Source: Dendrolimus kikuchii (taxonomy: Eukaryota; Arthropoda; Insecta; Lepidoptera; Lasiocampidae). Taken from it: a stretch of DNA of 64,000 nucleotides. This document shows, one piece after another, positions 29,231 to 42,440 of the stretch. The stretch spans positions 9,563,001 through 9,627,000 of the forward strand of contig CM034398.1 in the NCBI GenBank assembly GCA_019925095.2. The letters are read 5' to 3'. Position 1 is the stretch's first letter; every line of letters starts with the position of its first letter. The translations under genes and the position numbers were made by a program. The notes below the pieces were generated by a model, which did no database searches, was not told the origin of the DNA, and was given only the letters and a program-made list of their open reading frames with translations.

Positions 29231-30949
29231 TTGGTTAGGGGATCTGAACGCATCAGTGTCAAATCGCGTCCAAATGTCTATTTTGCTAAGAAATAAAAAA
29301 ATCTAGCACATGAAATTCATACAATAGCATAAAACTCAACAAAAAATAGAATAATAAACGATTATTTAATATTTTTATTCCAATCATGTTAATGGAGATA
29401 ATTATTACCGTAAAATTGATGATACAGAATGGTATCTATTTTACCTTATCGGTTCCTATCCTAAAAAATGCTGACATGGAGATCTAATTCTATTATTACC
29501 AGCGATTACATTATCAAAGCAATCTGGTCTTATCGCACGTTTTCAATATTGCTGATGATTAAGAGCGTAAAAACTGCAGTACTTGCGGTGTGCTACTCAA
29601 TTTATCTTGAAGTCAATTTACATTTCAATACTGTGTTAAACAGAACTTGTTTTCAAAATTGCATTAAATTTATCTAGGTTTAAAGTCAAATACTAAAACT
29701 TTGTATCGTATTATTTAGACGTGGCTGATACCGGAACGGTAATGACATGCAATATCATACGTCCTATTTTTTTATTGCATATTTTTTAATACTTATACGG
29801 ATGCTATTGTCGCTCAGTACCTATAATATTCGAGTCTATCCTCGTTTAAATGAAACGAGCATTGCATAGATTTCATGACTAATTTGCTTATTGGCAGCAT
29901 TTAAAGAAAATCACAATGTGTTCTTTAAACGTTAGCTCATAGTAGTTTTAACAATATCAATTGACGTTGGAAATGACAATGATAAATGACATCTCACATA
30001 GTCTCTAAAGTTGAGTATGTGGTGTAAATTTCATTTGGTTCGGTCAAATTTCGTACACGCGTTACTCAAATAAGACGCGGGTGCGTAAGTTACTATACTA
30101 TTATAACAAACAGAAATAGTAACTGGCTTTGAAATTTAAAAGTATTTTCTGAGTTACGAAGCATTTTGGTTTATTCCCCTACCTCTGACTATGAAGTGGA
30201 AAATGCTGAAGAAAAATTAAAGTGCTACTATGTAAAAATAGGTACTCTCAAAGTAAATTAGAAAAACTTTTACAAGTATTGTCAAAACTCGGTCTACGTA
30301 TAAATAGTAATAGTTCAGTTATTAAATTCATCTAAAGCCGCGTTTCTGTGTAGGTATATCTTACGTTCCATTAATTGATCTTATCATTGGTAGAAAATTG
30401 ATATAACTTATATAGAGTATATGTCATAAATTAAATGTTAGTAATGCAAGTGAAAGGATAATAAGTTATAACAACCGACTATAAATAAATTAGGTGTGCT
30501 TTAATTTCAGACCTTGTAATATAATTGGACAAAATATACAAAGTTATTTAACCTCAAATGCACTACACTTAAAATTTTTAAAATACTTCGCCAGTAATTG
30601 CTATAAAGTTTTTATTGATGAAGAAAATTACATTATTAAACCTTCTTTTCACTAATCATTTGGGTTCGAAAAAAATATTTCTTTCACACAACTATCCATG
30701 TCATCCAGCATCCTTCACTCAATCTACCCATCTTTTATTTGGTCTACCTATAATGCTTTGAGCATTAAGCATATTCAATGTGATACTATTTATATATTTG
30801 TCCCTTTAATATAAAGGGACAATGCCTTCTACTTTGAAAAAGAACTACTGAAATTACACTTGTGAGCAGGCCAAGGTCAGCGCTCAAAAATCATGCTGGG
30901 ATTATAAATTGTAGGAACCCAGGTTTAGTCAAATTAATAAACATTCGTG

Positions 30950-31345
30950 AACTAAATAGGCAGATGGTCTATGTAATTATTACAGTCGTCTATACACGTT
31001 TGCGCGAAGCCAACGCATTCCCAGCCTTTAAGATGGAATAGAGAGGACGAAACAGTAGATAGATAACTCTTTATTATTATACACTAAAATATAGTCAAAC
31101 AGAAGTAGAAAAATACAAAAGACAGTACAACGGGCGGCCTTATCGCTAAAAAGCAATCTCTTCTAGGCAACCCTTGGCAGAGATGGATACATTTTTGATG
31201 CTGAATATTGTAGATAGTAGGTATTGGATGATAGAGATGGGATAGAGGATGAGTTAAAGGGATACGACAAAATGAATAGGATAGGGGCTGTGGAATAGGA
31301 AGATGCAACAAGGAACAAGGAATGAGGAGATGGAGAAGTGGGCCA
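30950..31345 (-). repeat. Family A-related subfamily plus reversed family J
   Basis: 'actaaataggcagatggtcta' at the left resembles the family A head; 31130-31185 carries the reversed family J block (gccttatcgctaaaaagcaatctc); 31195-31340 is GGATAG/GAGGA-rich like 735-860. It is a mosaic of old repeat pieces. The 94-codon minus frame over it has no domain. Confidence 0.4.
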
Positions 31346-31504
31346 CCGAAACTCTCATGGTACTTCAATATGCGAGGTTCGCACGCACTTGTTTAGTTAG
31401 GTATTATAAAATTGCAACAAAGGCTTAGTTTGAGTGTTATAAAATAAAAAAATAGCCCAACAATCAAATAATAATAGACGATTTAAAATAACTGTTACCC
31501 ACTT

Positions 31505-31690
31505 AGGTATAACTAGCTGTGACCGCGACTTCATCCGTTAGGATTTTTATTTTCGCGGAACCTTAAAAAATAGCCTAAGTTACTCCTTATAAAATCAGCT
31601 ATCGGTCAGTGAAAGTCTCGTCAAAATAGCGTTTCAGAGATTAACCGGAACATCCAGAGAGACAGATCAAACATTTTTTTAATTGATTTT
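31505..31690 (+). repeat. Family K repeat (GTCAGTGAAAGTCTCG unit)
   Basis: AACTAGCTGTGACCGCGACTT, TCGGTCAGTGAAAGTCTCGTC, then CCGGAACATCCAGAGAGACAG and an A/T-rich end. The same order of blocks occurs at 51690-51850. I recognise it as a common lepidopteran RTE-like 3' end (memory). Confidence 0.6.
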
Positions 31691-32345
31691 TGGATGTAAT
31701 GTTCCGCATATAATTTCATATGCATTTAGTAAAAAGCTGTTATTATGTATGACGTTACAAACATACACTTCAATTTTATTTATCTATATAGATAGACTAA
31801 TAACATTATGCGTTATGAGGTATGATTAATAACGAAAAATTAATGAAACCTTGGATTTTTTGGTTCTAATTAGGTTATAATTCTTTTCTCAATATTAATT
31901 TTATAGGTTAAGTATGATTATTGGGCCTTAGTCGAGTTGACGTCGTTGTCTGATTTATTATAAGTACTGTTATCAAATCATGTTATATTTTATATATAAT
32001 ATAAATATTGTAAATGCGAAAGTTGGAACGTGATTCCTATATTTTTCTAACGACAAATTCGTTTCTGGAAATATCAATAAGTAATAATAAATCAGCAGAA
32101 AATCACATATACTATTGTATACTCCAAAGGTAAACAATTTACGCCTGGACAAATGTGGTGCCGCTCTCATATATTCAGACTAGAGAGTAAATAAAGCAAA
32201 GTTGTTTCTATAATTGTAGAATCAGAAATTGATCCCAGGTACAACGCAGTTTAAACACTGGGGGCGTTTAAATTAACTTGCCGTGCCTAAATATCTCTAG
32301 ATAACAGAGATTGTCATATATGAAATAATACCTTGAATATTATTG

Positions 32346-32674
32346 TGTCGGGGTGAAGGTAAGGAAAGGAACGCTCCGGTGGTTCGGGCATGTGGAAAGA
32401 ATACATGATGAAAGAATGACTAAACAGATATATAATGCAAAAGTGGATGAATGCAGAAGTCGTGGAAGGCCACGACACACCTTCCATGATCAAATTGATC
32501 GTGTAATAGCGGAGGGTGATGTCAGGAGCCTTAAGAACAGACGAGTGTGCATGACAAGAGTTATGAATGTCAAAGAAGCAAGTGAGGTGTGTAAGAATGG
32601 GCCTAAATGGCGCTCTGTTGTTCGTGCCTACCCCGCAAGGGAACTGGCGTGACGTTATGTATGTATGTATGTAT
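32346..32674 (+). mobile_element. Family B: 3' end of an RTE-like LINE, longest copy
   Basis: A single open frame (32353-32652) encodes the C-terminus of a LINE ORF2: LRWFGHVERIHDERMTKQIY, then [17 protein letters not shown] and [17 protein letters not shown], ending AYPARELA and a stop. The 'LRWFGHVxR' plus 'GRPR' pattern marks the end of RTE/Proto-type LINE polyproteins (family knowledge). The tail is ATGTATGTATGTATGT. A diverged duplication flanks it: CTTGAATATTATT at 32332-32344 against CTTGAATAAATTATT at 32675-32689. The copy is 5'-truncated. Confidence 0.75.
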
Positions 32675-33394
32675 CTTGAATAAATTATTAAAAGAATACT
32701 TCGATCGCTGCAAGTTTAATAGATCATTAAATGATTCTGAGTGCGGCAGTCTGAATCTTATATCACGCGCTTGACTTAGAAAACATAATTACAAAATCTT
32801 GATTAGTAAAAAAGAGGATAAAAATGTAGTAAATATGAAAATTTTAAAAAAAATTAATTGATTTTGAAATTGATTCTTATCGACAAATGGGTATTTTAAG
32901 TATCCTCTTATACACGTGTTAGCTCGGACTTTATTGATGTCACGTTACTGCATTAATTTGTAGTGATTAAAAAGTTTTACGCAAGAAAAGATGTAGGTAT
33001 TTTTAAATTGCTTTGTTTTGATATCCACTAATAATATACATATAAATACCAAAGTGTAAGAAAGTATGTGGTTTAGATTTTGCTATATTTATTTGTTGTT
33101 CAATTATTCAGTGCCCATTAAGAGAAAAAATGGAATGACATATAAAATCGTCTTATCCGACTTACTGCTTGTCCGCCTGCTGTATGTATGTCGTCACAGT
33201 CTTTCTCAACATATGTATATTTATGAAATTTATGATGAAAAAACGTGGCAATTAGGGTTTACTATTATTATTTATTATTTTTAGTATATTATATAATTAT
33301 ATTTAGTTTAATTATATTGAATATATGATAATATTTAGTATATTATATATAATTATCATTAGTGTAATCTTAAATTGCACGCTAACAAATTATC

Positions 33395-33600
33395 TATCTA
33401 TAATATTATAAAATTCTAAACATTCCGTGTCTGTACATTTAAGCTATTTAAAAAAACAACTGGAATAGATCATATAACCGACAGAGAACACGAAGCATTT
33501 TTTTTAGATTTCTTGTCTGTTTGTTCGGGATTCACATAAAAACTACTGGGCCAAAACATTTTCAGAGATCTTCAGTAATGATAACAATTGAACTTCTTTT
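33395..33600. repeat. Family L repeat fragment
   Basis: TCTATAATATTATAAAATTC, then TTGTCTGTTTGTTCGGGATTC and ACATAAAAACTACTGGGCC. The same blocks are at 6485-6610 in the intron of gene 1. Confidence 0.5.
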
Positions 33601-33719
33601 TTAACCTTTCCACTAAGCAATCAAGAATTCAGAAAAACCATCGTAGACGAGTTTAAAAAAAAATTGTTTAAGTTCTGTTTTGTTATTACGTACAAAACAC
33701 GTATATGTAGTCTAGTTAC

Positions 33720-33834
33720 ATACATACATAACTTCACGCCAGTTCCCTTGCGGGGTAGGCACGAACAACAGAGCGCCATTTAGGCCCATTCTTACACACC
33801 TCACTCGCTTCTTTGACATTCATAACTCTTGTCA
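33720..33834 (-). mobile_element. Family B LINE 3' end, 115 bp, with 13-bp target duplication
   Basis: The minus strand carries the end of the family B ORF ([17 protein letters not shown]...AYPARE) and its TATG tail. A perfect 13-bp direct repeat, GTAGTCTAGTTAC, lies at 33707-33719 and 33835-33847. That is the expected product of target-primed reverse transcription with strong 5' truncation. Confidence 0.85.
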
Positions 33835-35089
33835 GTAGTCTAGTTACTACACGTATATGTAAACTACTGAGATACCTTTAATCATCTCACTAAATGCCCA
33901 GTCACTTTGAATTTCTATGAGTGTAGCGAGTTGGTGTAATTGTTACATAATTATAAAGAGCCAAGTAACTTGTGAATTATTGTTTAAACAGTATTAAAGT
34001 ATTTTTAACACGATAATTTTCAAGTGAATTGCAGAAAGGTGTTTTAAAGTAATTTTTTATAATTAATTGTTTTAAAATTGTGTATCGTGTGTCGTATATG
34101 CCCAATTCTCACGCACTAGTCACACTTCAATAGTATTTTGTTACATATATTTTTGCAAACTTTCTAGGAGATCGTATGATCAGTCAAACAGGTTTATAAC
34201 CTACTAAAATACACCAATCTCTTTTTAAATCAGTGTAGTGTATAAAAAAATCTATTTAAAAAATTAGGCCGCTGTACAGCGTCAGAAAGTCAATATTTTA
34301 AAATAAAACTATAAGCAACATGATATTAAAAATATTACCTACAATGCGATGAAAATGTTAAACAAAAACTAAATTGAATCTCAAATAAAAACTTAATTAG
34401 TCAGACAATTATTTAGGAATTCAGTGAACTGACTTCATTCTTCCATTTATTTCACATAATTATAGACATTGAGCGACACATTACTTCAGCATTAAAAAAG
34501 TATGTAATATCTTTTATTCGATGGTAGGCATTAGAACTTCAAAAATCCTAGTTCTGACGGCAGTAAGCAACACATGGTATTTCTTTATACCATGGGCGAA
34601 AGTCTTTTTCCATGTTTATACATACAACCAACACGTGCCCCCGGGTCTTGTTTTGTGCGTACATTTTTGCACATTTATCTTATAGTAATTACTGCCCTCG
34701 TTAATTACTGCTCAGCTACATTAGAGATTGCAAATTTAATTTACTCGATTAAATTAAATGCAGGTAACATATCTTTGCCTGTTTCTATTAGTCATTAATT
34801 GAATAAATTAATCATGCTTCTTGTGTCATACCTAACATCACCTACCAGCCTACCAGTACGACTGGTTCAGTATTCGGAAGAATATTTATATACGTTTACA
34901 AGCAATTTTACCGCTAGCAAAACTAAATTTGTGTTTTGTTTCTGGGTAAAAAATGATAACAAGATTTGCGGCTGTTAAACTCAAAGCCGTAAATATATCC
35001 GTAAATATATCCCCAAAGGTACACTACGTACCAACTTTTTCAAATCAATTTTCATTTTTACTTGTAAATAAAATTTTAGTTACGGTATT

Positions 35090-35310
35090 ATCTTATATAT
35101 AAAAATGAATGTTTGTCTGCATGTCCTTTATAGAATCGTAAACTATACATTTGATCATGTGATGATCTTTAGTAAAGTTGTTGTGCATGAGCCAAAGAAG
35201 GTTTCTGAGTTGGTTCACAATTGAACCCGGTAGGTGGCGCTGCTGTCGGAATATCGATTGAAGCTTTTCCGGGCAGGACGACGTCTGCCGGGACAGCTAG
35301 TTTTATATAA
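35090..35310. repeat. Lepidopteran-type small repeat (GGTAGGTGGCGCTGCTGTCG unit)
   Basis: It starts CTTATATATAAAAATGAATG, carries CCCGGTAGGTGGCGCTGCTG and ends GACGACGTCTGCCGGGACAG then CTAGTT. A reversed fragment of the middle (CAGCGCCACCTACCGGGTCC) lies at 272-291 just upstream of a transporter exon. It is bounded by tatata-rich ends. Class uncertain (MITE or Helitron-like). Confidence 0.5.
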
Positions 35311-35537
35311 TTAAAATAAAATAAAATATATCTATTTATATTAGTTTATTATTGTTATTATTTTGTTTTTCTTTAATTACGATTGAATTAGTTTTAATTG
35401 AGTTAAACCAACAAATATTATTAAATTTTTCTTGTAATGTCTCCTTGGACACCGGGTTGCCTGGAAGAGATCGCTATAAGCGATAAGGCCGCCCATTGTT
35501 CTAATGAAAATGTATTTATATTAAATGTCTAGGTATA

Positions 35538-35696
35538 TATGTCAGGAGCCTTAAGAACAGACGAGTGTGCATGACAAGAGTTATGAATGTCAAAGAAGCA
35601 AGTGAGGTGTGTAAGAATGGGCCTAAATGGCGCTCTGTTGTTCGTGCCTACCCCGCGGGGGAGCTGGCGTGAGGTTATGTATGTATGTATGTATGT
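35538..35696 (+). mobile_element. Family B LINE 3' end with 13-bp target duplication
   Basis: It begins at GTCAGGAGCCTTAAGAACAG and encodes the final ~50 codons of the family B ORF, ending at a stop and an ATGT tail. A perfect 13-bp direct repeat, ATGTCTAGGTATA, lies at 35525-35537 and 35697-35709. Confidence 0.85.
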
Positions 35697-36334
35697 ATGT
35701 CTAGGTATAGGTTATGGTGAACAATAAAGGGTTTTCAATCATTAATTCAGATCAAGAGAGACTATATAGTAGAGATCATACACGTAATAATAAATTTAAA
35801 AATAAAACGATAAAATGTACATAATGTTACGAGTGCGAGACTCGAATTAAAATGCCGTTGGAATTACAATAGAATTTATTAGAACTATACAAACACGTAT
35901 GACACAGGTACAAATAGAACTGGACGCAACCAGTACAAACTGCACAATTCAATAACACGCGCAAAGTCCGTCACTATACCGCTCATCGAATGTACGTCTT
36001 GCTCGTATCGTAATCCTCGATTGACTGCCTCACCCCTCCGTTCGGGCATTCCTTTTATTCTGTACAAATACAATATGCCTCAACGCAAAACAATAAATAC
36101 TAAGAATTAGTTCGACACACCTGCCTAATGACTGCCATAAAACAAGTATAATAACAATAGAATTTCTTTCTTAATTACAAATTTTAAACACAAAGTAAAC
36201 AAAAGAAGTCCAAATGCGGGAAAGGTAATAAACCAGGTTTATGGCAGGCAGATGTGCATTCACTTTTTGTCGCCATGTAACAATAATTAAGTGCAAATGA
36301 TGTTAAATAGTGTGCATATATTTTAGATTTGCGC

Positions 36335-36440
36335 ATTTGTAGCACCTTTGGTGTTGCAAATGTCCATAGGCGATGGTAACCGCTTTCCATCAAGTAGGCC
36401 GTCTGCCTGTCTGCTGAACTCCTGCAATAAAAAAAAAGAT
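36335..36440 (+). repeat. Family A repeat, short 3' fragment
   Basis: GCACCTTTGGTGTTGCAAATG through to CTGAACTCCTGCAATAAAAA, i.e. the last ~100 bp of family A in sense orientation with its A tail. It is 5'-truncated, as expected of a retroposed unit. Confidence 0.75.
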
Positions 36441-37046
36441 TTTAATGTAACTATGTTATGAAGTACAAATTAAAACTACATTTTAATACCCACACGTCTT
36501 ACAGTGATCCGATTTTATTGTTACTTTTAAAACGAAATGACAATAAAATATTTTTTATACTAGATAAATAATAAATAAGTTTTCATGCCAGGTATTACCT
36601 ATAGGTTCTGTATCCAAATGGCAAATTCAAAGCCACGTTGATGAAACCGTAGCAGTCTAACCAGGGCAAGAACTGATAAATAACCAACTAATGTAATATT
36701 TTTACTGTGTATATTTGAGCTAACTTGTATAATTATGGACATTTGTTTGCGTATTCACCACGGTTGTTCGTAATTGAAGGAATTACCATAATACTTAATG
36801 TTTTAATTACAGGTTTATTCGCACATCGAATTATAATCGCCGTGGCTTTAGGTCAAGTTGATCAAGATACGTATACGTTGTGCAAATTAGTGGAACCATG
36901 TGGTGATTGGTTGATGAATCTGGTTAAGTTATTGTGAAATATCGGTTAATAATTGATTTATTGCTTGGCCAGACTTATGCTATTTTTAGAATTTAGAACA
37001 TTATTAAGTTTTTTTAAATACTTTTTGCAAGCTACCAATGTATCTA

Positions 37047-37378
37047 TACTAATATATAAATCCGAAGAGTTTGTTTGCTTGAACGCGCTAATCTCAGGAA
37101 CTACTGGTCTGATTTGAAGAATTCATTAGAATATAAAGAGTTAGATAGCCCATTTATCGAGGAAGGCTATAGGCTATATATCATCACGCTAAGACCAATA
37201 GGAGTGGAGCACCAACAAATAATGTTTCAAGATCGGGTTTTTTTTCCTTTTGAGAGCTTCCGCTGCGTGCGCTGCGTAAACGGTTAAAGTTTCGGAAAAA
37301 TCATCCGTGACAGAAGTTAGCGTTAGCCTAAAGTAACTATTCCACGTGGACGAAGTAGCGGAGAGAAGCTAGTATAAA
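37047..37378 (+). repeat. Interspersed repeat (ACTAATATATAAA ... GCTAGTATAAATA)
   Basis: It starts ATCTATACTAATATATAAATC and continues GAACGCGCTAATCTCAGG and AGCCCATTTATCGAGGAAGG, then ends GGAGAGAAGCTAGTATAAATA. I recognise this wording from many lepidopteran genomes (memory). The 70-codon frame inside is part of the repeat, not a gene. No second copy is in the window. Confidence 0.55.
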
Positions 37379-38928
37379 TATATTTTGGCAATAAAATACT
37401 AACGAATATATTGCTTTACCGCCAAAAGTACACCCACTTAATTAGTAGTGAACACTTACAAAACCATTAATAGACCACATGTCGTAGCGCAAAGGGAATA
37501 AATATATCGGAATTTCCCTCAAATCGTTATTGCACGAGGAATGAACGTTCAAATATATTACATAGAGCATGCTCAGAGGCGTAGCTAGGGTGAAACAAGT
37601 AAGGCCACCCGGTGCGTGGCGTCTATTGAAAGGGAAGGACGCAAAATTGCAAATTATTAAATGTCAAAATCAAATTATAGTAAAAGTTATATTTACTTCC
37701 TGATTTCAATATTGATTCGAGCGAGAAGGATAGGATGATAATATAAGAAGGGGCGCAACTATGATGCGTGCCTTAGGCGCCATTTTCTGTTACTACGCCC
37801 CTGAGCGTGCTAGCTGAAGGAGATGAGGGCGAAATTCATGCATAAAGACAAGTAAAGTGAGAGTGATAGATGAATGCAGATGTTTTTTATTGCAAGGTGC
37901 TTCTAATATCCTATGGTATTCATAATTATGTCCCCGAGGAAGTCATCTCCTCAGCAAATTTAAAGGAGAAGGGCGCGCCAGAAAATCCGAGCACATTTGA
38001 CTGACTCCGATTTTGTATAGTCTGAACCTTTGGAAGTATCTGGAATAGACCACGACTTTACATTTTAAAGTATCACGTTAGCAGAAATAGACAGAACATG
38101 CATGGTATACAAAAACCTATTACATTTAAAAATATTATGTTTTTTTTACTAACTTAATTATAAAGAGATCCAATTAAAATTCTTAACAATCACAGAAAAA
38201 CACTAATTGCCTGTTAAAACTTTTAAATGTGTTAATAAGTTCCACTAATTAATAATTAACATTCAAAGTAAGACTCAAACTTAAATACATAGGACAAAAG
38301 CTCGAAGAATTTTAAGTGTTTGATGATACAATCGCAACCGTTGAACTGTCAATGTCATTCGTTACATTAGCTCTTCTTTGACGTGCTTAACAACTGTTTA
38401 TATTCAGCAAATTTAGGCTAAGGCTAAACTACTTCAAGAAAAACTAGAAATTTTGTTGTTGTTAGTTTTTTTACGACTGTAAAATGTTTATACAGTTAGA
38501 AAGATTGAGTGATTCTCAAAATTTCCTAAATTATTGCCTCGTATAAGAGAATAAAAAATGACAGTATAATTTAAAAAAATATATTGCAAGAAGGAGGTCC
38601 AGGTCTCCTGTTGTAGGTTTTTCAGTTGTATTCTTTATCCCCTATGGAAAGAAGCCTGCAACATCTACTAGAGTGCGGTATGCCCCTCCTTGGAAATATA
38701 GATTTTCAAGGAGGAGATTTCCTTTCATTGAGTACAGTTCGAATTCATGTAAAAACTATACATTTTTCAATATTACAATTTTATTATTGTTAACTATCAT
38801 ATCAAGTTTTTATTTAATAATACCTATGTATTTGTAAATTTATAAATCAAACACCTAATTAAATTTAAACTAAATTATAAATAAATTAAACTAAAAATAA
38901 ACTATATATACCAACTAAAATTAAACTA

Positions 38929-39200
38929 ATTAGATAAAACTACAGACTAAACAGATATAAAATGCAAAAGTGGAGGGATGCAGAGGTCGTGGAAGATCAA
39001 GACAGACCTTCCATGATCAAATTGATCGTGTACTAGCAGAAAGTGATGTCAGGAGCCTTAAGAACAGGCGGGCGTGCATGACAAGAGTTATGAATGTGAA
39101 AGAAGCAAGTGAGGTGTGTAAGAATAAGCCTAAATGGCGCTCTATTGTTCGTGCCTACCCTGCAAGGGAACTGGCGTGAAGTTATGTAATGTAATGTATG
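38929..39200 (+). mobile_element. Family B LINE 3' end with 13-bp target duplication
   Basis: The ORF end is present from [19 protein letters not shown] to AYPARELA and a stop, then a short TGTAATGTAATGTATG tail. A perfect 13-bp direct repeat, TAAAATTAAACTA, lies at 38916-38928 and 39201-39213, which fixes the limits (272 bp). Confidence 0.85.
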
Positions 39201-39279
39201 TAAAATTAAACTATAAAATCTAGTTCCAGACCACTGTCAGTGCCCAACGTGTGAAACGTGCCCAAAAGACTATAATAAT

Positions 39280-39612
39280 AATAAAGTGTCACACCACATT
39301 TACATTAAATTTGTCAAGGGGCCTCTACGTGTTGGCGTTCCCATGGCCCCACGAAAGCCCTCCAAAAGTCCGGGCCATTTTTATGGCCTGTGTTCTTGAA
39401 AGACATACAATAATAATAACGGTCTAATAGCGAAGAGCCTCGACGGACACCTAGAGAGGCTCCCGCTCGGTAAATGGGTGAAGGGCCAGACGCAGAAGGC
39501 GATTCTCCTGAGCATGGTACGCATTGTGAGGAAGTTCCTGTCTCTGGAGCCTTAACCACCGGTAGCTTGGACCCTAGGCCCCGCTGCCGACGGACGTCAT
39601 CTTTTTATATTT
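39280..39612 (+). repeat. Family C: LINE 3' end
   Basis: TAAATTTGTCAAGGGGCCTC, CCCATGGCCCCACGAAAGCC, then GAGGAAGTTCCTGTCTCTGG, CCTTAACCACCGGTAGCTTG and CCGCTGCCGACGGACGTCAT. It ends in T-rich DNA followed by a long (AT)n. A reversed older copy lies at 3180-3530. The last block is what I associate with R1/jockey-like LINE 3' UTRs in moths (memory). Confidence 0.6.
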
Positions 39613-39626
39613 TTTTAATATGAATC

Positions 39627-39745
<119 letters not shown>

Positions 39746-39849
39746 AAAAGTAAAAAAGAATGAATAAATATATATGTGAAATAATAATAATAACCGGCAG
39801 ACAAACACACATATTGTATATCCCCAAATTAAGCAAGTTACGCTTGTGT

Positions 39850-40190
39850 TATGGGTAATATATAACGGGCTAAGACTGGCCACATTGCCTCGTTGAATGT
39901 CAATGCTGATGCGTTGTCCGAGGTATAAACCAGTCTTTTGGTCACGTGAGACATCCACGAGCACGTTTGGCTACGTTTCGATTAAGCTTGTGAGCCTCAG
40001 GCTCCCATGGTCCCAGGGTCTCGACCCCAAAAGCCGCAAATATGTAGCCATTTCTGATGGCTGAGTATTTGCGGCGTTTTAGGGCCTCCTGTTGTGCAGC
40101 AGCTGTACCGGCAGACATGCTAGTAGCTGGCTGACTTATTGTTATAAGTGCGTCTTCTTAATCGAAAATACACACATACTGCATTTGATA
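39850..40190 (-). pseudogene. LINE ORF2 fragment (late part)
   Basis: On the minus strand, 39964-39850 encodes KTGLYLGQRISIDIQRGNVAS. The pattern 'L-QRISLxIQRGNxAS' is frequent after the RT domain of lepidopteran LINEs (memory). The DNA upstream (40190-39965), with ctgccggtacagctgctgcac and agccatcagaaatggctac, is probably part of the same unit but frames are broken. Confidence 0.5.
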
Positions 40191-41276
40191 CCTTCTGTGG
40201 TCTAGTGGGCTAAATATTACTCCGCTTAATTCACTGGAATCCAAATGTTCCAGTTTACATTCTCGGCAATGTGATACCTAGTTAAAAAATTATGCTGCTA
40301 TTTTAATTTATTTATTCTTTACGGCATACTAAAGTCGGCAAAGTGGTGATCATGCAACATTACACTGCTCTTACTAAACTTATTAATTTAAGGGTTGTCT
40401 GAAAGCAATCGTTAATAGCAATAAGAAGCCTTATTGGACTGCTAACCCTTATTTCTATGAGCTATATTTTTTTAAATACCTAGAGCATATTCATTAATTG
40501 GTAATTATGTAATAATATCTTGTTCTTGATCAAAATGTTTTGATCATCACTAACTTTATTATACTTTTTCAACGTTAAAAACCTTTAAGACATTTTTTTA
40601 ATTAGTCGTTGAAAAGTGTTAGTTAACTGGTACTTCCCATTAATTCTAGCTGTATAACGGCGACGGAAAATTTTCTTAATTTTCCTTAAGTCCGACCTTA
40701 TTTGCATTCTTAACAACATGTAGGAAGTCCATTATTTGTTGTTTATTGATGATTCTGACCTTAATTTTGATGGAAAAGGAACGGAAGGAAAACCTGCAAT
40801 ATCTTCAACTGTATACATATAAATACATGCTTCTCTTATGTATGGTGACTTTAAAGTATAGAAGTCGTGTTTGAATTTTGTAAGGCAAACATGATTACCT
40901 TATAATAAGTAGGTATGTCGTAAGTTTTACTTTTCTAGAGTTAGAAGTGCTATAATATTTAAAGTTAAAAAACCAAGGCCAAGGTTCAAGGTCTATTTAG
41001 TTTGCAGGGATAATTATTTTAAAACAAAACCCATACTAGTCTATATATGAATAGTATGTAATATTTATACATGGCATACTAGAAGTCCAAAACCATTCTA
41101 CTTATAGACAATTACTTTAGGGTAACAGACGACATACCCTCCATACTCGTCCGAGTCGGATTGTAAGTTTTCACACATCGATAATGTCAATCAATCTACA
41201 CTATGTTTTTCATCACGGTCAGCACGTAGTAATTCTAGCAATATTTATTACAAAAAATTGCCTAATCGTCATATGC

Positions 41277-41355
41277 GTCCCAGTCTGGATTCGAACCCAC
41301 GTCATTAGAATGAGACGCATATGTTTGAGCTAGTAAGCTACCACGACGACAATTT
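41277..41355 (-). repeat. tRNA-derived SINE-like fragment
   Basis: The minus strand carries GTGGTAGCTTACTAGC (A-box-like) and, 35 bp later, GTGGGTTCGAATCCAG, an excellent RNA polymerase III B box. The lengths fit a tRNA-like head, but the arms do not fold into a normal tRNA by eye, so I call it a SINE head and not a tRNA gene. Confidence 0.5.
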
Positions 41356-41682
41356 GAGAACTCACCAGAACCAAGTAACAGTTGATGGCTGAGGCTGGAT
41401 AAAGACTTTACTGTATTTTATCCCATTTTTTATCCGAATTCTATTATATAATCATAATTATTAAAAAGATTGTAAAACGTTTAAATACATGAATATTCAT
41501 ATTTTAAAATATATGCGAAATTAGCCTAGATAGAGCGTTCTAAATGTTAATTATAAATAATTGCTGCGCTTTTAGACGAGCTTGCTCGTCTGTTGATGAA
41601 CTAATCAGTGTTGTTGATTTTTTTTATGTTGACATCTAAGTGTATTTATTCCGTTTTTTTAGTAGTATGTTTTTGCATAAGT

Positions 41683-41865
41683 TCAGCAGACAGGCAGACG
41701 GCCCACCCGATGAAAAGGTTGTTATGGCAGCCTTCTCTAAACCAGGGGTGGTAGCCATCCAGATGGGCAAATACCCTACCACTCGGTTGTGGGTTGTTTT
41801 GTCGCCCCTTACGACAGGCCGCCCGGCCGCAGGAATTTGTATTCTTTATTCGTACCTGCACGAAT
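41683..41865 (-). repeat. Family A repeat with internal deletion
   Basis: The head AGTTCAGCAGACAGGCAGAC and the body GGGGTGGTAGCCATCCAGAT to CGGCCGCAGGAATTTG are present, but the ~130 bp carrying GACATTTGCAACACC and GCTGCTGCTCTC are missing between 41717 and 41722. Confidence 0.75.
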
Positions 41866-41984
41866 GTAAAAAAAACCCATTAAATACATTTAAATTTTTA
41901 ACTGGTTTGACTTTAGAAGTACTTTATAAAAATATGACGTCATTAAGCGAGATAAACTTGGCATGTGCGCCATCTGGGTAGTGT

Positions 41985-42440
41985 TTTTTATTTCGAAACT
42001 AGCAAACAGGCAGACGGGCCACCTGTTATAACATAGTTACCATCGCCTGTGACCGTTTGAAACACCAGGGGTGGAACTAACGCGCTGCCAGACCTGGATA
42101 GGATAGAAGGGATGTCATAAAGGGAATGGGATAGATAGATTAGACAGGTATGATGGAGGGCTAAATGGGGCATCGGAACTTTTTCATCGTACGAAACGCA
42201 TTTTTTATTGCATGATTTCAGCAGACAGACAGACGGCCCACACCTTGGAAAGCGGTTACCATCGCCCATGGACATTTGCAACACCAAAGGTGCTACAAAT
42301 ACGCTGCTGCTCTCTTAGGAGAGACTGTAACCTGGCCACTAATGTCGAAACACAACTCAAAGTTGTTGCGGTGGTAGAGCACTAGACCAGAGGTGGTAGC
42401 CATCCAGATGGGCAACAACCGTATCACCTGGCTATATTAG
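41985..42440 (-). repeat. Two adjacent family A-type copies
   Basis: 41990-42190 is the older subfamily (CAAACAGGCAGACGGGCCAC, then GGATAGGATAGAAGGG). 42205-42440 is an ordinary but diverged family A copy (TTTTTTATTGCATGATTTCA, GACATTTGCAACACCAAAGG, CGCTGCTGCTCTCTTAG) that ends early near CACCTGGCTAT. Confidence 0.65.

Noticed and set aside
36725..36937. 70-codon frame with hydrophobic segment
   Set aside because: No domain, no splice context and no copy or relative visible; chance frame in AT-rich DNA is likely.
41587..41604. AGACGAGC-TT-GCTCGTCT small palindrome
   Set aside because: An 8-bp stem is short enough to be expected by chance in a 64-kb window.
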